In this document: in pieces, positions 1 to 8,673 of the stretch | Layout: every line of letters begins with the position of its first letter | Position numbering within the stretch: the stretch's first letter is position 1 | From: Desulfosarcina sp. BuS5 | GTDB lineage: Bacteria > Desulfobacterota > Desulfobacteria > Desulfobacterales > BuS5 | Direction: 5' to 3' | DNA: 64,000 bases | Assembly (NCBI RefSeq): GCF_028752835.1 | Contig: NZ_CP087952.1 | Span: forward strand, 1,965,041-2,029,040 | Notes under the pieces: model-generated | The model's input: only the letters and a program-made list of their open reading frames with translations | What the model was told of the DNA's origin: nothing | The model's database searches: none | Program-made: the position numbers and the translations under genes

Positions 1-805
1 CTTGAGGATCTGTATTTACAAACAGCCTGGGTTTATTTCCGGTTTGAGATTCGACGACACTTATAACCATATGGCCGTATTTTAGGCTGCCGGGCCGCTG
101 TTCCTTTATTATCTTAGCCTCTGATATTTTGCCCCTTACGCTGACAATTTCGACCCTTCCGGTTTCAATCCTTTGAACATCTAATATCTCTCCGGTTTTG
201 GGATGCTTTATCACATTCCCTTCTTTGTATACTATAAACTGCATTCCTTTTTTAACACCAGCCGATCCTCCCAGGTCGATAACAACATTTTTTCCGTCCC
301 TTTGCACTATATAGCCTTTTAGTGGAAAATCGTTAATTATCTTTTCCGCCATTTCATACACCATATCTTCAAGTCTGGTCACACTTGTGCTTTTTACACC
401 TTCGGCGGCTACTACCGAGGCATTCTCTACATCAATAATTCTGGCATTGACCTCCAGTACTTTCTGATATCTCATAATCGAACCGGATATAACGACTTCA
501 ACCCCCAGCAATTTGCCTATTTGCGAAGCGCTGCTTTCATTTACAACGCCGGTCATCACCAGCTTTTGCTCCTCGAGTATTTTTTTTAACAAGCTGCGTT
601 CAATTACTTCAAAACGCCCGTTTTTAACAAAAGCGGTGATAAGCCACTCTGCTACGATTTTACCCATATCAGCAGTTTCATGCCCCTCACCCTGTATCTG
701 AAAATCAAGGACTGCAATCCTGGTTTTTTTAAAACCGGCTGACACAGACAATGGAGATATAATCAGAAATGTTAAAGCGATAAATGAGGCGATTATTTTT
801 TGCAT
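1..805 (-). CDS. CsgG/FlgT-type secreted protein (3' end beyond window)
   Basis: The reading frame runs from an ATG at 805 to the window edge, so the C-terminus is missing. It opens with a Sec signal peptide (MQKIIASFIALTFLIISPLS) ending near SVSAG. The following 150 residues read like the CsgG family: IAVLDFQIQGEG, a GKIVAEWL segment, FEVIERSLLKKILEEQ and then VVISGSIMRY. The later part (VVIDLGGSAGVKKGMQFIVY) resembles the FlgT C-terminal or beta-barrel-like OB module that often follows CsgG-like domains. It starts two bases after the stop of the upstream gene, so the two are translationally coupled. Probable role: outer-membrane or periplasmic assembly factor in the exported-protein locus; the exact partner is unknown. 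Confidence 0.75.
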   Translation of the reverse strand, partial: MQKIIASFIALTFLIISPLSVSAGFKKTRIAVLDFQIQGEGHETADMGKIVAEWLITAFVKNGRFEVIERSLLKKILEEQKLVMTGVVNESSASQIGKLLGVEVVISGSIMRYQKVLEVNARIIDVENASVVAAEGVKSTSVTRLEDMVYEMAEKIINDFPLKGYIVQRDGKNVVIDLGGSAGVKKGMQFIVYKEGNVIKHPKTGEILDVQRIETGRVEIVSVRGKISEAKIIKEQRPGSLKYGHMVISVVESQTGNKPRLFVNTDPQ

Positions 806-807
806 GT

Positions 808-1959
808 TTAGTCCACCCCCACCCTGTTTTCCAGTAGAATGCTTACCCTTGAACCTTCTATATCTGTAACTGACAGTTTTCGGTTCCCAAACTGTTTACC
901 ATCAACCGCTTCGCTAAAAGAATCCGCATCACCCTTATATATTACAGATAGCGCAAGCCGGCCTTTTCCAAAACTGCGCTTGTTTACTGAAACAACACCA
1001 GGAGTTTCAGCAAGCATGCTTTTAATTTTTTTCTGCTCTTTAAAACTATCAACATTTTTGATGGCTATATCAAGCACAATGCCATTGTTGGCTATATCCT
1101 GGAAAGAAGAAAGAATTTTTTCAAAAAGTTTTTGATCCATCAGTTTTATGGCTGCTTTTTCCACAGCTTTCATTTTGGCAAGTTCTTCATCGGTATGAAC
1201 TGCGGCAGCGCTGGCAGATTTTGAGGCAACCACTCGTGCATTAGAGCAGTTAACTACTTTAGCTGTAATGCCGGCCTGGCCGGATTTCATGCCGGCGCTG
1301 CTTAAAAAATCACTACTGGCGAGGCTTTTTTTTACTTTACCGACAATTATATATTCAGCGCTGTTCTCAGCTCCAATCCGGGCTGCTGCTACAGGATCAC
1401 CGTCTGTCGCCCGATGTATAAAATTATCATCTTTTTGAGTCAGGGCTGCTACAACTGCGGCGTCAACCAGATCAAATCCTTTCTCGCTTAAATAATCTAC
1501 AATTGCGCTTTGAGCATAATCACCATCCTCTTCACGCATAACGACCATCATGCGGGGTCTGTCCATTGATTCAAGCAGGATTTTCAAAGCGATAAGGTCA
1601 TCTTTGATCTTTGCAAGAGCAACCGTAGCCTCAATCTTTATATAATACACACCATCGGGCTGCTTTTCCTCTTTCAGGACATTGTACTTTTTAACCGCGC
1701 CGATCGTTTTGGTCAGAACAACATCTTTTTGAACTTCAAAATTTTTAACTTCGGTTTCTGAAATAATCACCAGGCCGACACCCTGTTCAACTGCATCCCG
1801 CTTGGCTTTTAACAGGGCGTCACTTCTTGTTGTTCCGAAGCCCTCAGCCTTAACCAAAGTATCTCCATTGCGGCCTGTGGCGCATGCAAGCTCATGACTT
1901 GCAATATGAGCGCTTGTCAATAAAAAAAATAACAAAAAATATAATATTTTTGGCTTCAT
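808..1959 (-). CDS. FlgT/LPP20-like secreted protein
   Basis: 383 residues with a signal peptide (residues 1-26, ending near ACAT). Residues about 35-75 show the pattern typical of FlgT N-terminal or LPP20-like domains: AEGFGTTRSDALLKAKRDAV, then EQGVGLVII and a VKNFEVQ segment. Residues about 130-230 contain MVVMREEDGDYAQSAIVDYL and EYIIVGKVKKS, resembling the middle CsgG-like domain that binds alternate copies in FlgT. The C-terminal 110 residues (VLDIAIKNVDSF, then a SVIYKGDADSF stretch) look like a small alpha/beta repeat. It lies directly upstream of the partial CsgG-like gene with only 2 bases between them. Inferred to be a periplasmic or outer-membrane assembly component. Confidence 0.65.
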   Translation of the reverse strand: MKPKILYFLLFFLLTSAHIASHELACATGRNGDTLVKAEGFGTTRSDALLKAKRDAVEQGVGLVIISETEVKNFEVQKDVVLTKTIGAVKKYNVLKEEKQPDGVYYIKIEATVALAKIKDDLIALKILLESMDRPRMMVVMREEDGDYAQSAIVDYLSEKGFDLVDAAVVAALTQKDDNFIHRATDGDPVAAARIGAENSAEYIIVGKVKKSLASSDFLSSAGMKSGQAGITAKVVNCSNARVVASKSASAAAVHTDEELAKMKAVEKAAIKLMDQKLFEKILSSFQDIANNGIVLDIAIKNVDSFKEQKKIKSMLAETPGVVSVNKRSFGKGRLALSVIYKGDADSFSEAVDGKQFGNRKLSVTDIEGSRVSILLENRVGVD

Positions 1960-2068
1960 GTTTTATTGTTCGTTATATTAATAAAATAAAATCAACGGTT
2001 ATTAGAGAGTTCGTACTTTTAGCAATAGTCCTTATACGTTATGACCGACATCTAAAAAGTGTCCAGGT

Positions 2069-2300
2069 ATGGCCGTGGAAAACCCGTCAAAAATAAATCG
2101 CGAACCGTTTTGTACTATGAATACAGGTTTGATCGGGCAACAGGATGAATGGCCCGCGGCTGATCTTTTAAAACTATACAAGAGCCAAATCGGCATTGAA
2201 AAGAACTTCAGCTTTCTGAAAGATCCGGCAGTTGTAAACAGCATTTTTCTCAAAAAGGCTGAAAGGATCGAAGCTCCTGGTTTTATCCTTCTGATCTCCC
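2069..2300 (+). pseudogene. IS1634-family transposase C-terminal remnant
   Basis: The frame encodes LLKLYKSQIGIEKNFSFLKD, then PAVVNSIFLKKAERIEAPGF and ILLISL, which is the signature of the C-terminal third of IS1634/IS4-type DDE transposases (a Y-x6-E motif followed by a FLKDP segment). There is no start region, no DDE catalytic core upstream and no visible inverted repeats, so only a piece survives. It sits in the plus orientation inside a minus-strand operon. The homology stops at about 2296, where another reading frame takes over. Confidence 0.7.
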
Positions 2301-2400
2301 TGCCGACAAAGAAAACGACCTCTTTTATGATGACAAGGCATATGAAAATTTTTACTTAGTGCCCATCGATTTTACTTTTTGTGAGTTTATCAAGAAATAA
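2296..2400 (+). pseudogene. C-terminal fragment of an unrecognised gene
   Basis: In the frame one base off the transposase remnant, 34 codons read LPADKENDLFYDDKAYENFY then LVPIDFTFCEFIKK before a TAA at 2398. The composition looks protein-like rather than random, and it begins exactly where transposase homology ends. It is probably the tail of a gene whose front was removed by the same rearrangement. I do not recognise the family. Confidence 0.3.
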
Positions 2401-2406
2401 TATATG

Positions 2407-2808
2407 CTAATTTTTCACAAATTCAATATATACTTTTTTAATATCAAGGACATTATCTATCATGGCGCTTGCTTCAAAGGCGCCTGAACCTCCGGGATTA
2501 ATAATTTTATGATTATTGACATCTGCTTCAGTTGTACAAACCACGTCATAGTTGCTGTCCAGAAAATATATGATAACGGTTCCTCTTGCAGGATTAAGGC
2601 AGGCATTTTTTACTACGCCGCTTACTGTAATTTGTTTTTCAGGGTAGGCTTCTGCTGTAATATTTTCAACAGGATATTCTGATCCGGAGAATGTCGCCGC
2701 GCCATAGTTGTGTACACTTTCGCCAAGCACTGATAATGCAGCCACGGTGGTTACAATTTTTAACACCAAACATAAAAGGATTGTTTTTTTGATCATTTTT
2801 CGCCACAC
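2407..2808 (-). CDS. Secreted FxLYD-like domain protein
   Basis: 133 residues (129 if translation starts at the second ATG, 2796). A hydrophobic export signal covers residues 5-25. The remainder matches the pattern of FxLYD-type domains: VSGVVKNACLNPARGTVIIY, then FLDSNYDVV and an NPGGSGAFEA turn, with an alternating hydrophobic beta-sandwich pattern. These domains are small extracytoplasmic beta folds, and no enzymatic residues are seen. The gene follows the protease gene in the same orientation (30 bases apart), so it may be cotranscribed. Function unknown. Confidence 0.5.
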   Translation of the reverse strand: MWRKMIKKTILLCLVLKIVTTVAALSVLGESVHNYGAATFSGSEYPVENITAEAYPEKQITVSGVVKNACLNPARGTVIIYFLDSNYDVVCTTEADVNNHKIINPGGSGAFEASAMIDNVLDIKKVYIEFVKN

Positions 2809-2838
2809 ATCCTAAAGTTATGCTGCAGCAAGCAGCTG

Positions 2839-4293
2839 TTAGGATAAATTTTTAGATCTATCCGCGCTGATATTATACCTCTGTAGAATCCTGTTGCTTA
2901 ATTGTTTAACCTTGTTTACTTCAAGGACAATCATATAGCCACGAATGTCTTGAACGATATGATATTTCTTGTTATTTTCTTCAAAAGCTTTTATCAGATC
3001 CTTTATTGTGGATATCTTGACCCCGTTTACATAATCAATAATATAATTCTGACAATCATGATATCCGACATTAATTTCATCGGCCAGGACTTTAACCAGG
3101 ATAATAACTTCTCGTCTTGCTTGCGAAGGTTCGCCGTTAAGATAGAAGTTAAGAAGATCTGTCGGAGCATTCATCATCCAGCTATTATTGTTCATCCCGA
3201 ATTCAGTAAGATAGTTCAGTGTTAAAGGTTCAAACACCAGTCCGCCCGTTATGTAATATACAGGGGGAGTGTCATATTGCTGGTGCGGAACCAGACGATC
3301 ACAATCGAGGGATTTGGTTAATTTAATTTTAATGTTTTTATACCTGTTATCTCTTTTTATTGTTAATTGCAGAAAATCATTTATCTGTTTTTGCTGGAAT
3401 AAATATCCAAAAAAAGTTCTTTCTCCTTTCCTGAACTCTATAGTACCATCATTTGCAATATTAGTGCCATTTATCTTGACAATGATATCACACGGCAGCA
3501 GTATTTTTTTTGCCGGGGAATCAGGATAAATTCTGTTTACAAGAACTCCGGTTTCATTTTTCGAAAAAGCAAACTTTTCTCTTATATCCGGATTTTCCAT
3601 TTTTTGCATGGATATTCCAAGGCCTGGGGTACCATCGTAAACGCCATCTTCAATATCGGTGAGAAAATGCTTAATTATCGGAACAGGAACCATATATCCT
3701 ATATTCTCAATATTTTCACCGTACATGCCTTGAAATGCAACGCCGATGATCTGATTGTCTTTGATTACAGGCCCTCCGCTGCTGCCGGAATTTATCGGCG
3801 CATCAATCTGGCATGCCAGCAGGTAGGCGCTGCTGTGTGTGTATTTGCTATGTTCAATCCTTGAAACAACACCTTCGGTAATACATAATTTGTCGCCTCC
3901 TTCAGGGAAACCATAAACAGCGGCTTTATCTCTGAACTTTGCCAGTTTTCCAATTTCAACAGGCTTTACGTCTGCAAAAAAGGAGTTATCCGCAACCGCT
4001 AAAATGGCCAGATCGCATTCATGGGCTATTGTTTCAATTCTGGCTGTATATTTTTTTGCTTTTCCGGCCCGCCTTACCTGGATAAAAGTCTGATCGCTCA
4101 CGACATGGGCATTAGTTAAAATTCTATTGCCTTTGATAATACAGCCGGATCCGTGAAAAGATTTTTGCCCCCATTTTTGCCAGGGTTCGTGATAATTATA
4201 ACAGTTAAATACAGTGTAAATTTTTACCACTGCATCTTTTACTTCGGTTTTTGCAAAACAATCTCCAGCCTGAACAAGGCAGAGAATTAACAC
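2839..4293 (-). CDS. Trypsin-like HtrA/Deg9-type serine protease with PDZ-like domain
   Basis: 484 residues. The catalytic triad is visible: His in RILTNAHVVSD (about residue 64), Asp in HECDLAILAV (about 95) and Ser in NSGSSGGPVI (about 178). A PDZ-like segment follows (GVLVNRIYPDSPAKKILLPC, then DIIVKINGT) and further PDZ-like sequence lies near the C-terminus (INVGYHDCQNYIIDYVNGVK). The arrangement and the YGENIENIGYMVP segment resemble the Deg9 subgroup. The N-terminus is hydrophobic and leads to an export site. The only in-frame start before an upstream stop is GTG at 4293, which gives an unusually short signal peptide (see findings). Likely a periplasmic quality-control or processing protease for the surrounding exported proteins. 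Confidence 0.8.
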   Translation of the reverse strand: MLILCLVQAGDCFAKTEVKDAVVKIYTVFNCYNYHEPWQKWGQKSFHGSGCIIKGNRILTNAHVVSDQTFIQVRRAGKAKKYTARIETIAHECDLAILAVADNSFFADVKPVEIGKLAKFRDKAAVYGFPEGGDKLCITEGVVSRIEHSKYTHSSAYLLACQIDAPINSGSSGGPVIKDNQIIGVAFQGMYGENIENIGYMVPVPIIKHFLTDIEDGVYDGTPGLGISMQKMENPDIREKFAFSKNETGVLVNRIYPDSPAKKILLPCDIIVKINGTNIANDGTIEFRKGERTFFGYLFQQKQINDFLQLTIKRDNRYKNIKIKLTKSLDCDRLVPHQQYDTPPVYYITGGLVFEPLTLNYLTEFGMNNNSWMMNAPTDLLNFYLNGEPSQARREVIILVKVLADEINVGYHDCQNYIIDYVNGVKISTIKDLIKAFEENNKKYHIVQDIRGYMIVLEVNKVKQLSNRILQRYNISADRSKNLS

Positions 4294-4349
4294 AAATGAA
4301 ATTTTAAATAAAACCTTGATCTCCTCATATCACGTCAAAGACATTGCTC

Positions 4350-5027
4350 CTAATCCCTGATCAACTCAGCAACACCGGTAATGTTTTGTGTAATTTCAAC
4401 GGGATTTCCTGAATAGAACAGGGTTCCCGCCCCGCTGATCTCCACATCTAATTTCTGTGAAGCATATACATGAGCATCACTGGCGCCATTTATTTCAATT
4501 CTTACGTTCTCTGCTTTAAAATTTTTGGCATTAAGTTCCGAAGAACCTGATAAAACAGCTGTAAAATCACATGTTATACCTTGCAGATAAATGTCGCCGG
4601 ACCCGCTTATGTCTAATGAAAAATTATTATTATCAAGATTGCTTATATCAATATCTGCTGCTCCTGATGAACTAACGGTTTCAATGTTTTCAATCGCAAC
4701 CTTTACAACTAATTGGATTTCAGAGCATATTGCCGCATCGGAATAAATATGCAGTTTATTTCCCTTTACCCGGGTGATGATATGCTTCAGGAGATTGTCG
4801 TCGCCTGTAATTTTAAGGCTTTTTTTCTTTTGGCATACAACCACCAGATCAAAAGCGCCATCTATCTCAATAGAATCAAAGCTTAAAATATTACGATTTT
4901 CAGTTTTAAGCTTACCGCTTCCTTTAATACAATCATTATAGCTGTCTGCCGGTGATTGAACCACGCCTGCGAGAAAAAAAACAGCAAGAAAAAAAAAGTA
5001 GTTCGATGTTTTTTTAAAAAATTTCAT
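4350..5027 (-). CDS. GIN-domain (DUF2807) secreted protein
   Basis: 225 residues with a signal peptide (residues 1-28). The rest is typical of the DUF2807 head GIN domain: a GSGKLKTENRNILSFDSIEI entry, IDGAFDLVV, LKITGDDNLLKHI, and then repeating short beta strands with SSSGAADIDISN, SGSGDIYLQG, SGSSELNA and NGASDAHVYA. Such proteins fold as right-handed beta-solenoids and are exported, but a defined biochemical role has not been settled. The next gene upstream ends only 3 bases before this start (5031), which supports one transcript for this exported-protein set. Confidence 0.75.
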   Translation of the reverse strand: MKFFKKTSNYFFFLAVFFLAGVVQSPADSYNDCIKGSGKLKTENRNILSFDSIEIDGAFDLVVVCQKKKSLKITGDDNLLKHIITRVKGNKLHIYSDAAICSEIQLVVKVAIENIETVSSSGAADIDISNLDNNNFSLDISGSGDIYLQGITCDFTAVLSGSSELNAKNFKAENVRIEINGASDAHVYASQKLDVEISGAGTLFYSGNPVEITQNITGVAELIRD

Positions 5028-5030
5028 CGC

Positions 5031-5321
5031 TTAATACGAATTAAAATGTTTGTTCAAATTATTTTTAACAACAACGCTATTATTGCTTATACCATATACT
5101 CTGGTATAAACATTTTTAGCCTCACCTGAAACCGTGTCAACAACGAAGGCTCCCATACCGCCGGCCTTTTCACCGAAAGTTCCGCCCCATGCGGATATTT
5201 GATACCTTCCGTTATTTAATGCCGGCTGATTATCTGCTCCTGTAAGAAAAAGAATTCCTAACACAACAAGCATTCCAAGAAGAAAAAACTTAAGCCTTTC
5301 TTTAAATATTTTATTTTTCAT
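5031..5321 (-). CDS. Small exported protein, unknown family
   Basis: 96 residues. A signal or anchor helix spans residues 10-29 (FFLLGMLVVLGILFLTG). The mature part has a glycine-rich stretch (ISAWGGTFGEKAGGMGAFVV) followed by a VDTVSGEAKNVYTRVYG strand pattern. A good ribosome-binding site (GGAGG) lies just upstream of the ATG at 5321. I do not recognise the family. Its position 3 bases before the GIN-domain gene suggests the two products work together. Confidence 0.55.
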   Translation of the reverse strand: MKNKIFKERLKFFLLGMLVVLGILFLTGADNQPALNNGRYQISAWGGTFGEKAGGMGAFVVDTVSGEAKNVYTRVYGISNNSVVVKNNLNKHFNSY

Positions 5322-5421
5322 GAATCAATCCTCCTTGCGGCGCTGAAAAACTATCCCCTTTACATCCCGCGGCAGGCAATTCAGGATGAAGAAAAGGGGG
5401 CTATAATTTTATCAAAACGAC

Positions 5422-6168
5422 TTATTTCTTTTGGGCGGTTTTATAATCGTCTTCCCGCGCTCCTGAGCCTTCTACTTCAATAATTTCATCTTCGCCAACA
5501 ATCCCCTCACCCATCATGGCTGCGACTTCTTTGGTATTCAATCGCATTTTTACAAAAGCATCACCGGATTCATCCCAGCCATAATCAACAACTTCAGCCA
5601 GGTATGTGGTGGCCATTACTTTTGTTTTTACGAGATCGGAGGTCAGCATGTAATTTTTTACGGTTGATTGACTTTCAAGCGTAAAACCGACTATCCGTTT
5701 TATTATCTGGGTATAGGCATCCAACTCAGCCGCCCGCAACGCTTTTAACGGGCCGCTCTGGGAGGGAGTTGAGGTTGCAAAGCCGACCCTTCTGAATATT
5801 TTATTGTTTAAATCTATTGTTTTGCCGTCAATATTCGTTATAGAGTCTAACTGGATGGAAGCAGTAGCTTTGGCAATATCTTTCTCAGGATCATATACTA
5901 CATCTTCAATCTTGATCCCCTTTATTTTTGCAGATGTTTTAGATTCTGTACTACCAACAAAGCTGGCTGCTATCATATCCTTTACTTCTTCAGTGGCCCG
6001 TAATTTCAAGCCATAAACCGATTCTACAATAGCTCTTTCCGCAATTATTTTAGCAGCTCTTGTCGTCATTATCTTTTTGTTGCCTGCAAAGGCAGTCGGT
6101 ATGGCTAGTAATAAACATGTTGCTGTTATAAAAATATAGTTAAGGGTTTTTGATATTCTTGGTTGCAT
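5422..6168 (-). CDS. LPP20/FlgT-N-like secreted protein
   Basis: 248 residues with a signal peptide (cleavage after TAFA, about residue 28). Two segments carry the LPP20/FlgT-N pattern of an Arg/Ala-rich helix followed by a glycine turn: AAKIIAERAIVESVYGLKLR early, and ALRAAELDAYTQIIKRIVGF later, each followed by beta strands. This suggests two tandem copies of the domain. Such domains occur in outer-membrane-associated assembly proteins. The C-terminal 20 residues are charged. Its start overlaps the end of the preceding gene by 29 bases, indicating tight coupling. Confidence 0.6.
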   Translation of the reverse strand: MQPRISKTLNYIFITATCLLLAIPTAFAGNKKIMTTRAAKIIAERAIVESVYGLKLRATEEVKDMIAASFVGSTESKTSAKIKGIKIEDVVYDPEKDIAKATASIQLDSITNIDGKTIDLNNKIFRRVGFATSTPSQSGPLKALRAAELDAYTQIIKRIVGFTLESQSTVKNYMLTSDLVKTKVMATTYLAEVVDYGWDESGDAFVKMRLNTKEVAAMMGEGIVGEDEIIEVEGSGAREDDYKTAQKK

Positions 6169-6589
6169 CTCCCTCTCCTTCTCCCTCTCTTTTATGAGGA
6201 GTATCTATTATTTGCTTACTATCAAAAACAATTCGTCCATTAATATCAGAATTGCTTTTTTTGATATTCGTTTCAAACTTTTCTTCTTTTATATTAACAG
6301 CTTTTTTATTATAACCGCCAGTATTGGAGTCGGTTTTATGCTTCTTTATCGGAGATATTTTTTTTCCATAAATATCAAAACGGTATCCCTGGCCATAGGG
6401 CCTGGCCTTTGCCTTTATGTCGATTACGGCATTGCCTGGAATGTTTGCAATTTGCTCTATTGCATCTTTATTAAGGTCATTCAGCTCCTGTGTTCTGTTT
6501 TCAATCATTCCTTTGTTCCCGGCCAGCGCCGGAGGGTGGATGAAGACTATCAGTCCCGCCCATAATATATAAAACGAACTGTATTTCAT
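6140..6589 (-). CDS. Exported basic/charged protein, unknown function
   Basis: 149 residues. Residues 1-24 form a signal peptide ending in ALAG. The mature chain is hydrophilic, with a short AVIDIKAKARPYGQGYRFDI strand-like segment and then a Lys/Asn-rich disordered tail ending in a REGEGEGDATKN stretch. No known domain is evident. A AGGCAGG ribosome-binding site precedes the ATG. It lies between the CsgG-like lipoprotein and the LPP20-like gene and overlaps the latter, so it probably belongs to the same secretion-associated operon. Confidence 0.55.
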   Translation of the reverse strand: MKYSSFYILWAGLIVFIHPPALAGNKGMIENRTQELNDLNKDAIEQIANIPGNAVIDIKAKARPYGQGYRFDIYGKKISPIKKHKTDSNTGGYNKKAVNIKEEKFETNIKKSNSDINGRIVFDSKQIIDTPHKREGEGEGDATKNIKNP

Positions 6590-6635
6590 TATGGCCTGCC
6601 TAAAAGTTCAAGAGAGAAACCGATTTTTTCTGCTT

Positions 6636-7988
6636 TTACCATTCATCATCACTAAGCATTCGACCGATTCCAGCGTTACCTCGAACAGTATTTTTTTGCT
6701 CGGTTTTTCTTTTTGTAACAGTTACCGCTCTTTCAGGCGGCGCAGCTGCTGTCCGCTGTTCCGCTTTTACTGGAGTCGCAGCAGCTTTTTTCTGACTTTT
6801 AACATACTTTTGGGCAGGTTCTGCCGTATGCGCGGTAAGAGACGGTTCTATATGCAGCCGTGCAAATTTCTCCCGACGACCCAGTGTCTTTGCATTACAG
6901 GGGATATCAATATATAAACGAAGAAAGGTATCAAGGTCTATAGATGTTTTTGATGGATCAAATTTATTATATTTTTGCAATGCCTTTTTGGTTTGTGCGT
7001 CAAGCTTGCCGGTCGGGTTCACATCATACCCATGCAGAAACAGCCACTCCTGTGAGCTTAAAATTTTCTCTTGTTCCGTCATTCTGTAAAAACGTTTAGT
7101 CAGTCTTCCAATAACCACTTTATCTGCCATGGCGCCATCAAGCAGTTTCCAATACGGCAATCCAAGATATTTGCCTATCAGTTGAATCATACTGGCCTGG
7201 ACAAGCAGCCTGACAACATTATGTCGTCCCTGAACTTTTTTGATAGACCCTTTCCTTCCAAATGTAGGTCCGAAAATTGAAACAGCAAACTCTTCATTCG
7301 CCAGCGCTTTATGAACTACCATGCTGTTGGTAGTGGTCATTTTTTTTATACCGGCAAGTGTCTGAAAATTTTTTAAATTAAAATCAAGTGTTATCCTGGC
7401 CTTGCCCTGTTTGCCCGCCTTGTTATATTCAGCAGATACTGTCTGCGAAGGCAGCCATGACCATAATCCGGTAAACGTCGCTTCCGCTCCAACATCAGTG
7501 CCGTGCCCCCTGGTTTCAAGCCCGCGATCAAACTCTGTAATCCCTCCGGTTATTACCACATCAGGTATCATTTTATCAGTAAAGCTGGAATAGCCTGTAA
7601 CCATTTGATTCTGAATATAGGCCGGATCATATTCTATAAACTGGACATTCCCGCCCACAGAATTAAGTGTGCTTTTCATTATCTCGGTTATATCTCTCTG
7701 TATTTCTCCACCGGTACTGACGGATGTGCCGGTCTCGTCACCGATCCCCTGGCTTTGAATTTTTAAAGGTCCCGTTGCATAAATCTCGGACATTAATCCC
7801 AGAGCATCAAGAGCATCAGAATATGAGGTCACCTTTATCTCAGGCTTTGATTGTTCCAGTTGAACATCAACATTTTTAGGGTCAATGGCGCAAGAAAATA
7901 AAAACTGAACCAAAGCCAGGGATACAAAAAACTTAAAGTAGCAACGTGTTGATTTTACAGGAAACAAGTGTTTCATCATGCCTCGCAT
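6636..7988 (-). CDS. CsgG-like outer-membrane lipoprotein with peptidoglycan-binding-like tail
   Basis: 450 residues. A lipobox is visible (LVQFLFSC, Cys at about residue 33), so the mature protein should be lipidated. Residues about 50-290 show CsgG-family features: ITEIMKSTLNSVGGNVQFIE, DVVITGGITEFDRGLETRGH, ARITLDFNLKNFQTL and a VVRLLVQASMIQLIGKYLGL segment. Residues about 310-350 (SSQEWLFLHGYDVNPTGKLD, then AQTKKALQKYNKF) resemble a PG_binding_1 repeat. The C-terminal 80 residues are Ala/Lys/Thr-rich. In curli systems CsgG forms the lipidated outer-membrane export pore. Here it lies just downstream of the repeat-protein genes, which suggests it exports or anchors them. Confidence 0.7.
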   Translation of the reverse strand: MRGMMKHLFPVKSTRCYFKFFVSLALVQFLFSCAIDPKNVDVQLEQSKPEIKVTSYSDALDALGLMSEIYATGPLKIQSQGIGDETGTSVSTGGEIQRDITEIMKSTLNSVGGNVQFIEYDPAYIQNQMVTGYSSFTDKMIPDVVITGGITEFDRGLETRGHGTDVGAEATFTGLWSWLPSQTVSAEYNKAGKQGKARITLDFNLKNFQTLAGIKKMTTTNSMVVHKALANEEFAVSIFGPTFGRKGSIKKVQGRHNVVRLLVQASMIQLIGKYLGLPYWKLLDGAMADKVVIGRLTKRFYRMTEQEKILSSQEWLFLHGYDVNPTGKLDAQTKKALQKYNKFDPSKTSIDLDTFLRLYIDIPCNAKTLGRREKFARLHIEPSLTAHTAEPAQKYVKSQKKAAATPVKAEQRTAAAPPERAVTVTKRKTEQKNTVRGNAGIGRMLSDDEW

Positions 7989-8053
7989 TTAAAAAATACA
8001 ATTTATTAAAATAGAGCAGGTTCCAAAAAGTTTAACTTCGTTCGAAGATCAAG

Positions 8054-8178
8054 GTTGATAAACTCGTAAAGAGTCCGTCGCAGAAAATTTAGACACAATA
8101 TGTTGTGGAAACTAGCAAAGCTGTCCCTATATACTGATGTAAAATTTTTAATTTTTGACTTTTTACGACGCCATCAAG
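8054..8178. repeat. Imperfect inverted-repeat element (MITE-like)
   Basis: The spacer between the CsgG-like lipoprotein and the small exported gene holds an imperfect terminal inverted repeat. The left arm GTTGATAAACTCGTAAAGAG begins at 8054 and the right arm (GACTTTTTACGACGCCATCA) lies near 8158-8178 as its approximate reverse complement. No coding capacity is seen inside. It resembles the non-autonomous elements found elsewhere in this window, but no second copy was found here. Confidence 0.45.
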
Positions 8179-8251
8179 ATTTGTGCCTGACCAGATAGCA
8201 GCAGACAGACGCAGGCTTCGTAAAGAAGTGTTTTGAAATCGGTTCAAGTAA

Positions 8252-8608
8252 TTATTTGTCAACAACCTGTGTTTTAGCGCCCCTGCTTTCATCTATTATA
8301 TAAACATCGCCCTTGATGATACCTCCGGCGCCCAGAACAACGCTGTTCATATTGGCGCCTTTGGACGTGTCCATCGAACCACCGGAATCACTGCCTGATG
8401 CCCTGCTTTTTACGTCCGCCCTGCTTTTTGCATTTAATTTTATAAATTTGATGTTTTTTTCCGGATCACCAAGGTCATCATATTTGGTGACGCCGTCATC
8501 TGTGTATTTTGATATACCATCATCCAGGTCACCACTAAGACCAGGATTTACCAAAACAAAAAAACAAAAGATCATCATAGTGAAAAAAAAAAAATATTTT
8601 TTTCCCAT
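8252..8608 (-). CDS. Small secreted companion of the repeat protein
   Basis: 118 residues from the ATG at 8608, which is preceded by a strong GGAGG site; an upstream in-frame ATG at 8650 lacks one. There is a signal peptide to about residue 25 (PGLSG). The mature part has two related acidic segments (DDGISKYTDDGVTKYDDLGD) and then KFIKLNAKSRADVKSRA. The final 35 residues contain GANMNSVVLGAGGIIKGDVY, which echoes the ANMGSVQLKNSNVRGSV motif of the neighbouring repeat protein. This supports a shared fold, possibly as a minor subunit or nucleator. That role is inferred, by analogy with curli CsgB. Confidence 0.6.
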   Translation of the reverse strand: MGKKYFFFFTMMIFCFFVLVNPGLSGDLDDGISKYTDDGVTKYDDLGDPEKNIKFIKLNAKSRADVKSRASGSDSGGSMDTSKGANMNSVVLGAGGIIKGDVYIIDESRGAKTQVVDK

Positions 8609-8673
8609 AATTTTTCCTCCACATTTCCAGGAATATAGATTGTCTGACAATTAATTGTACATAATTATTGGTC

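Noticed and set aside
2032-2253. Minus-strand frame over the IS1634 remnant
   Set aside because: The plus strand shows clear transposase motifs, so the minus frame is a shadow.
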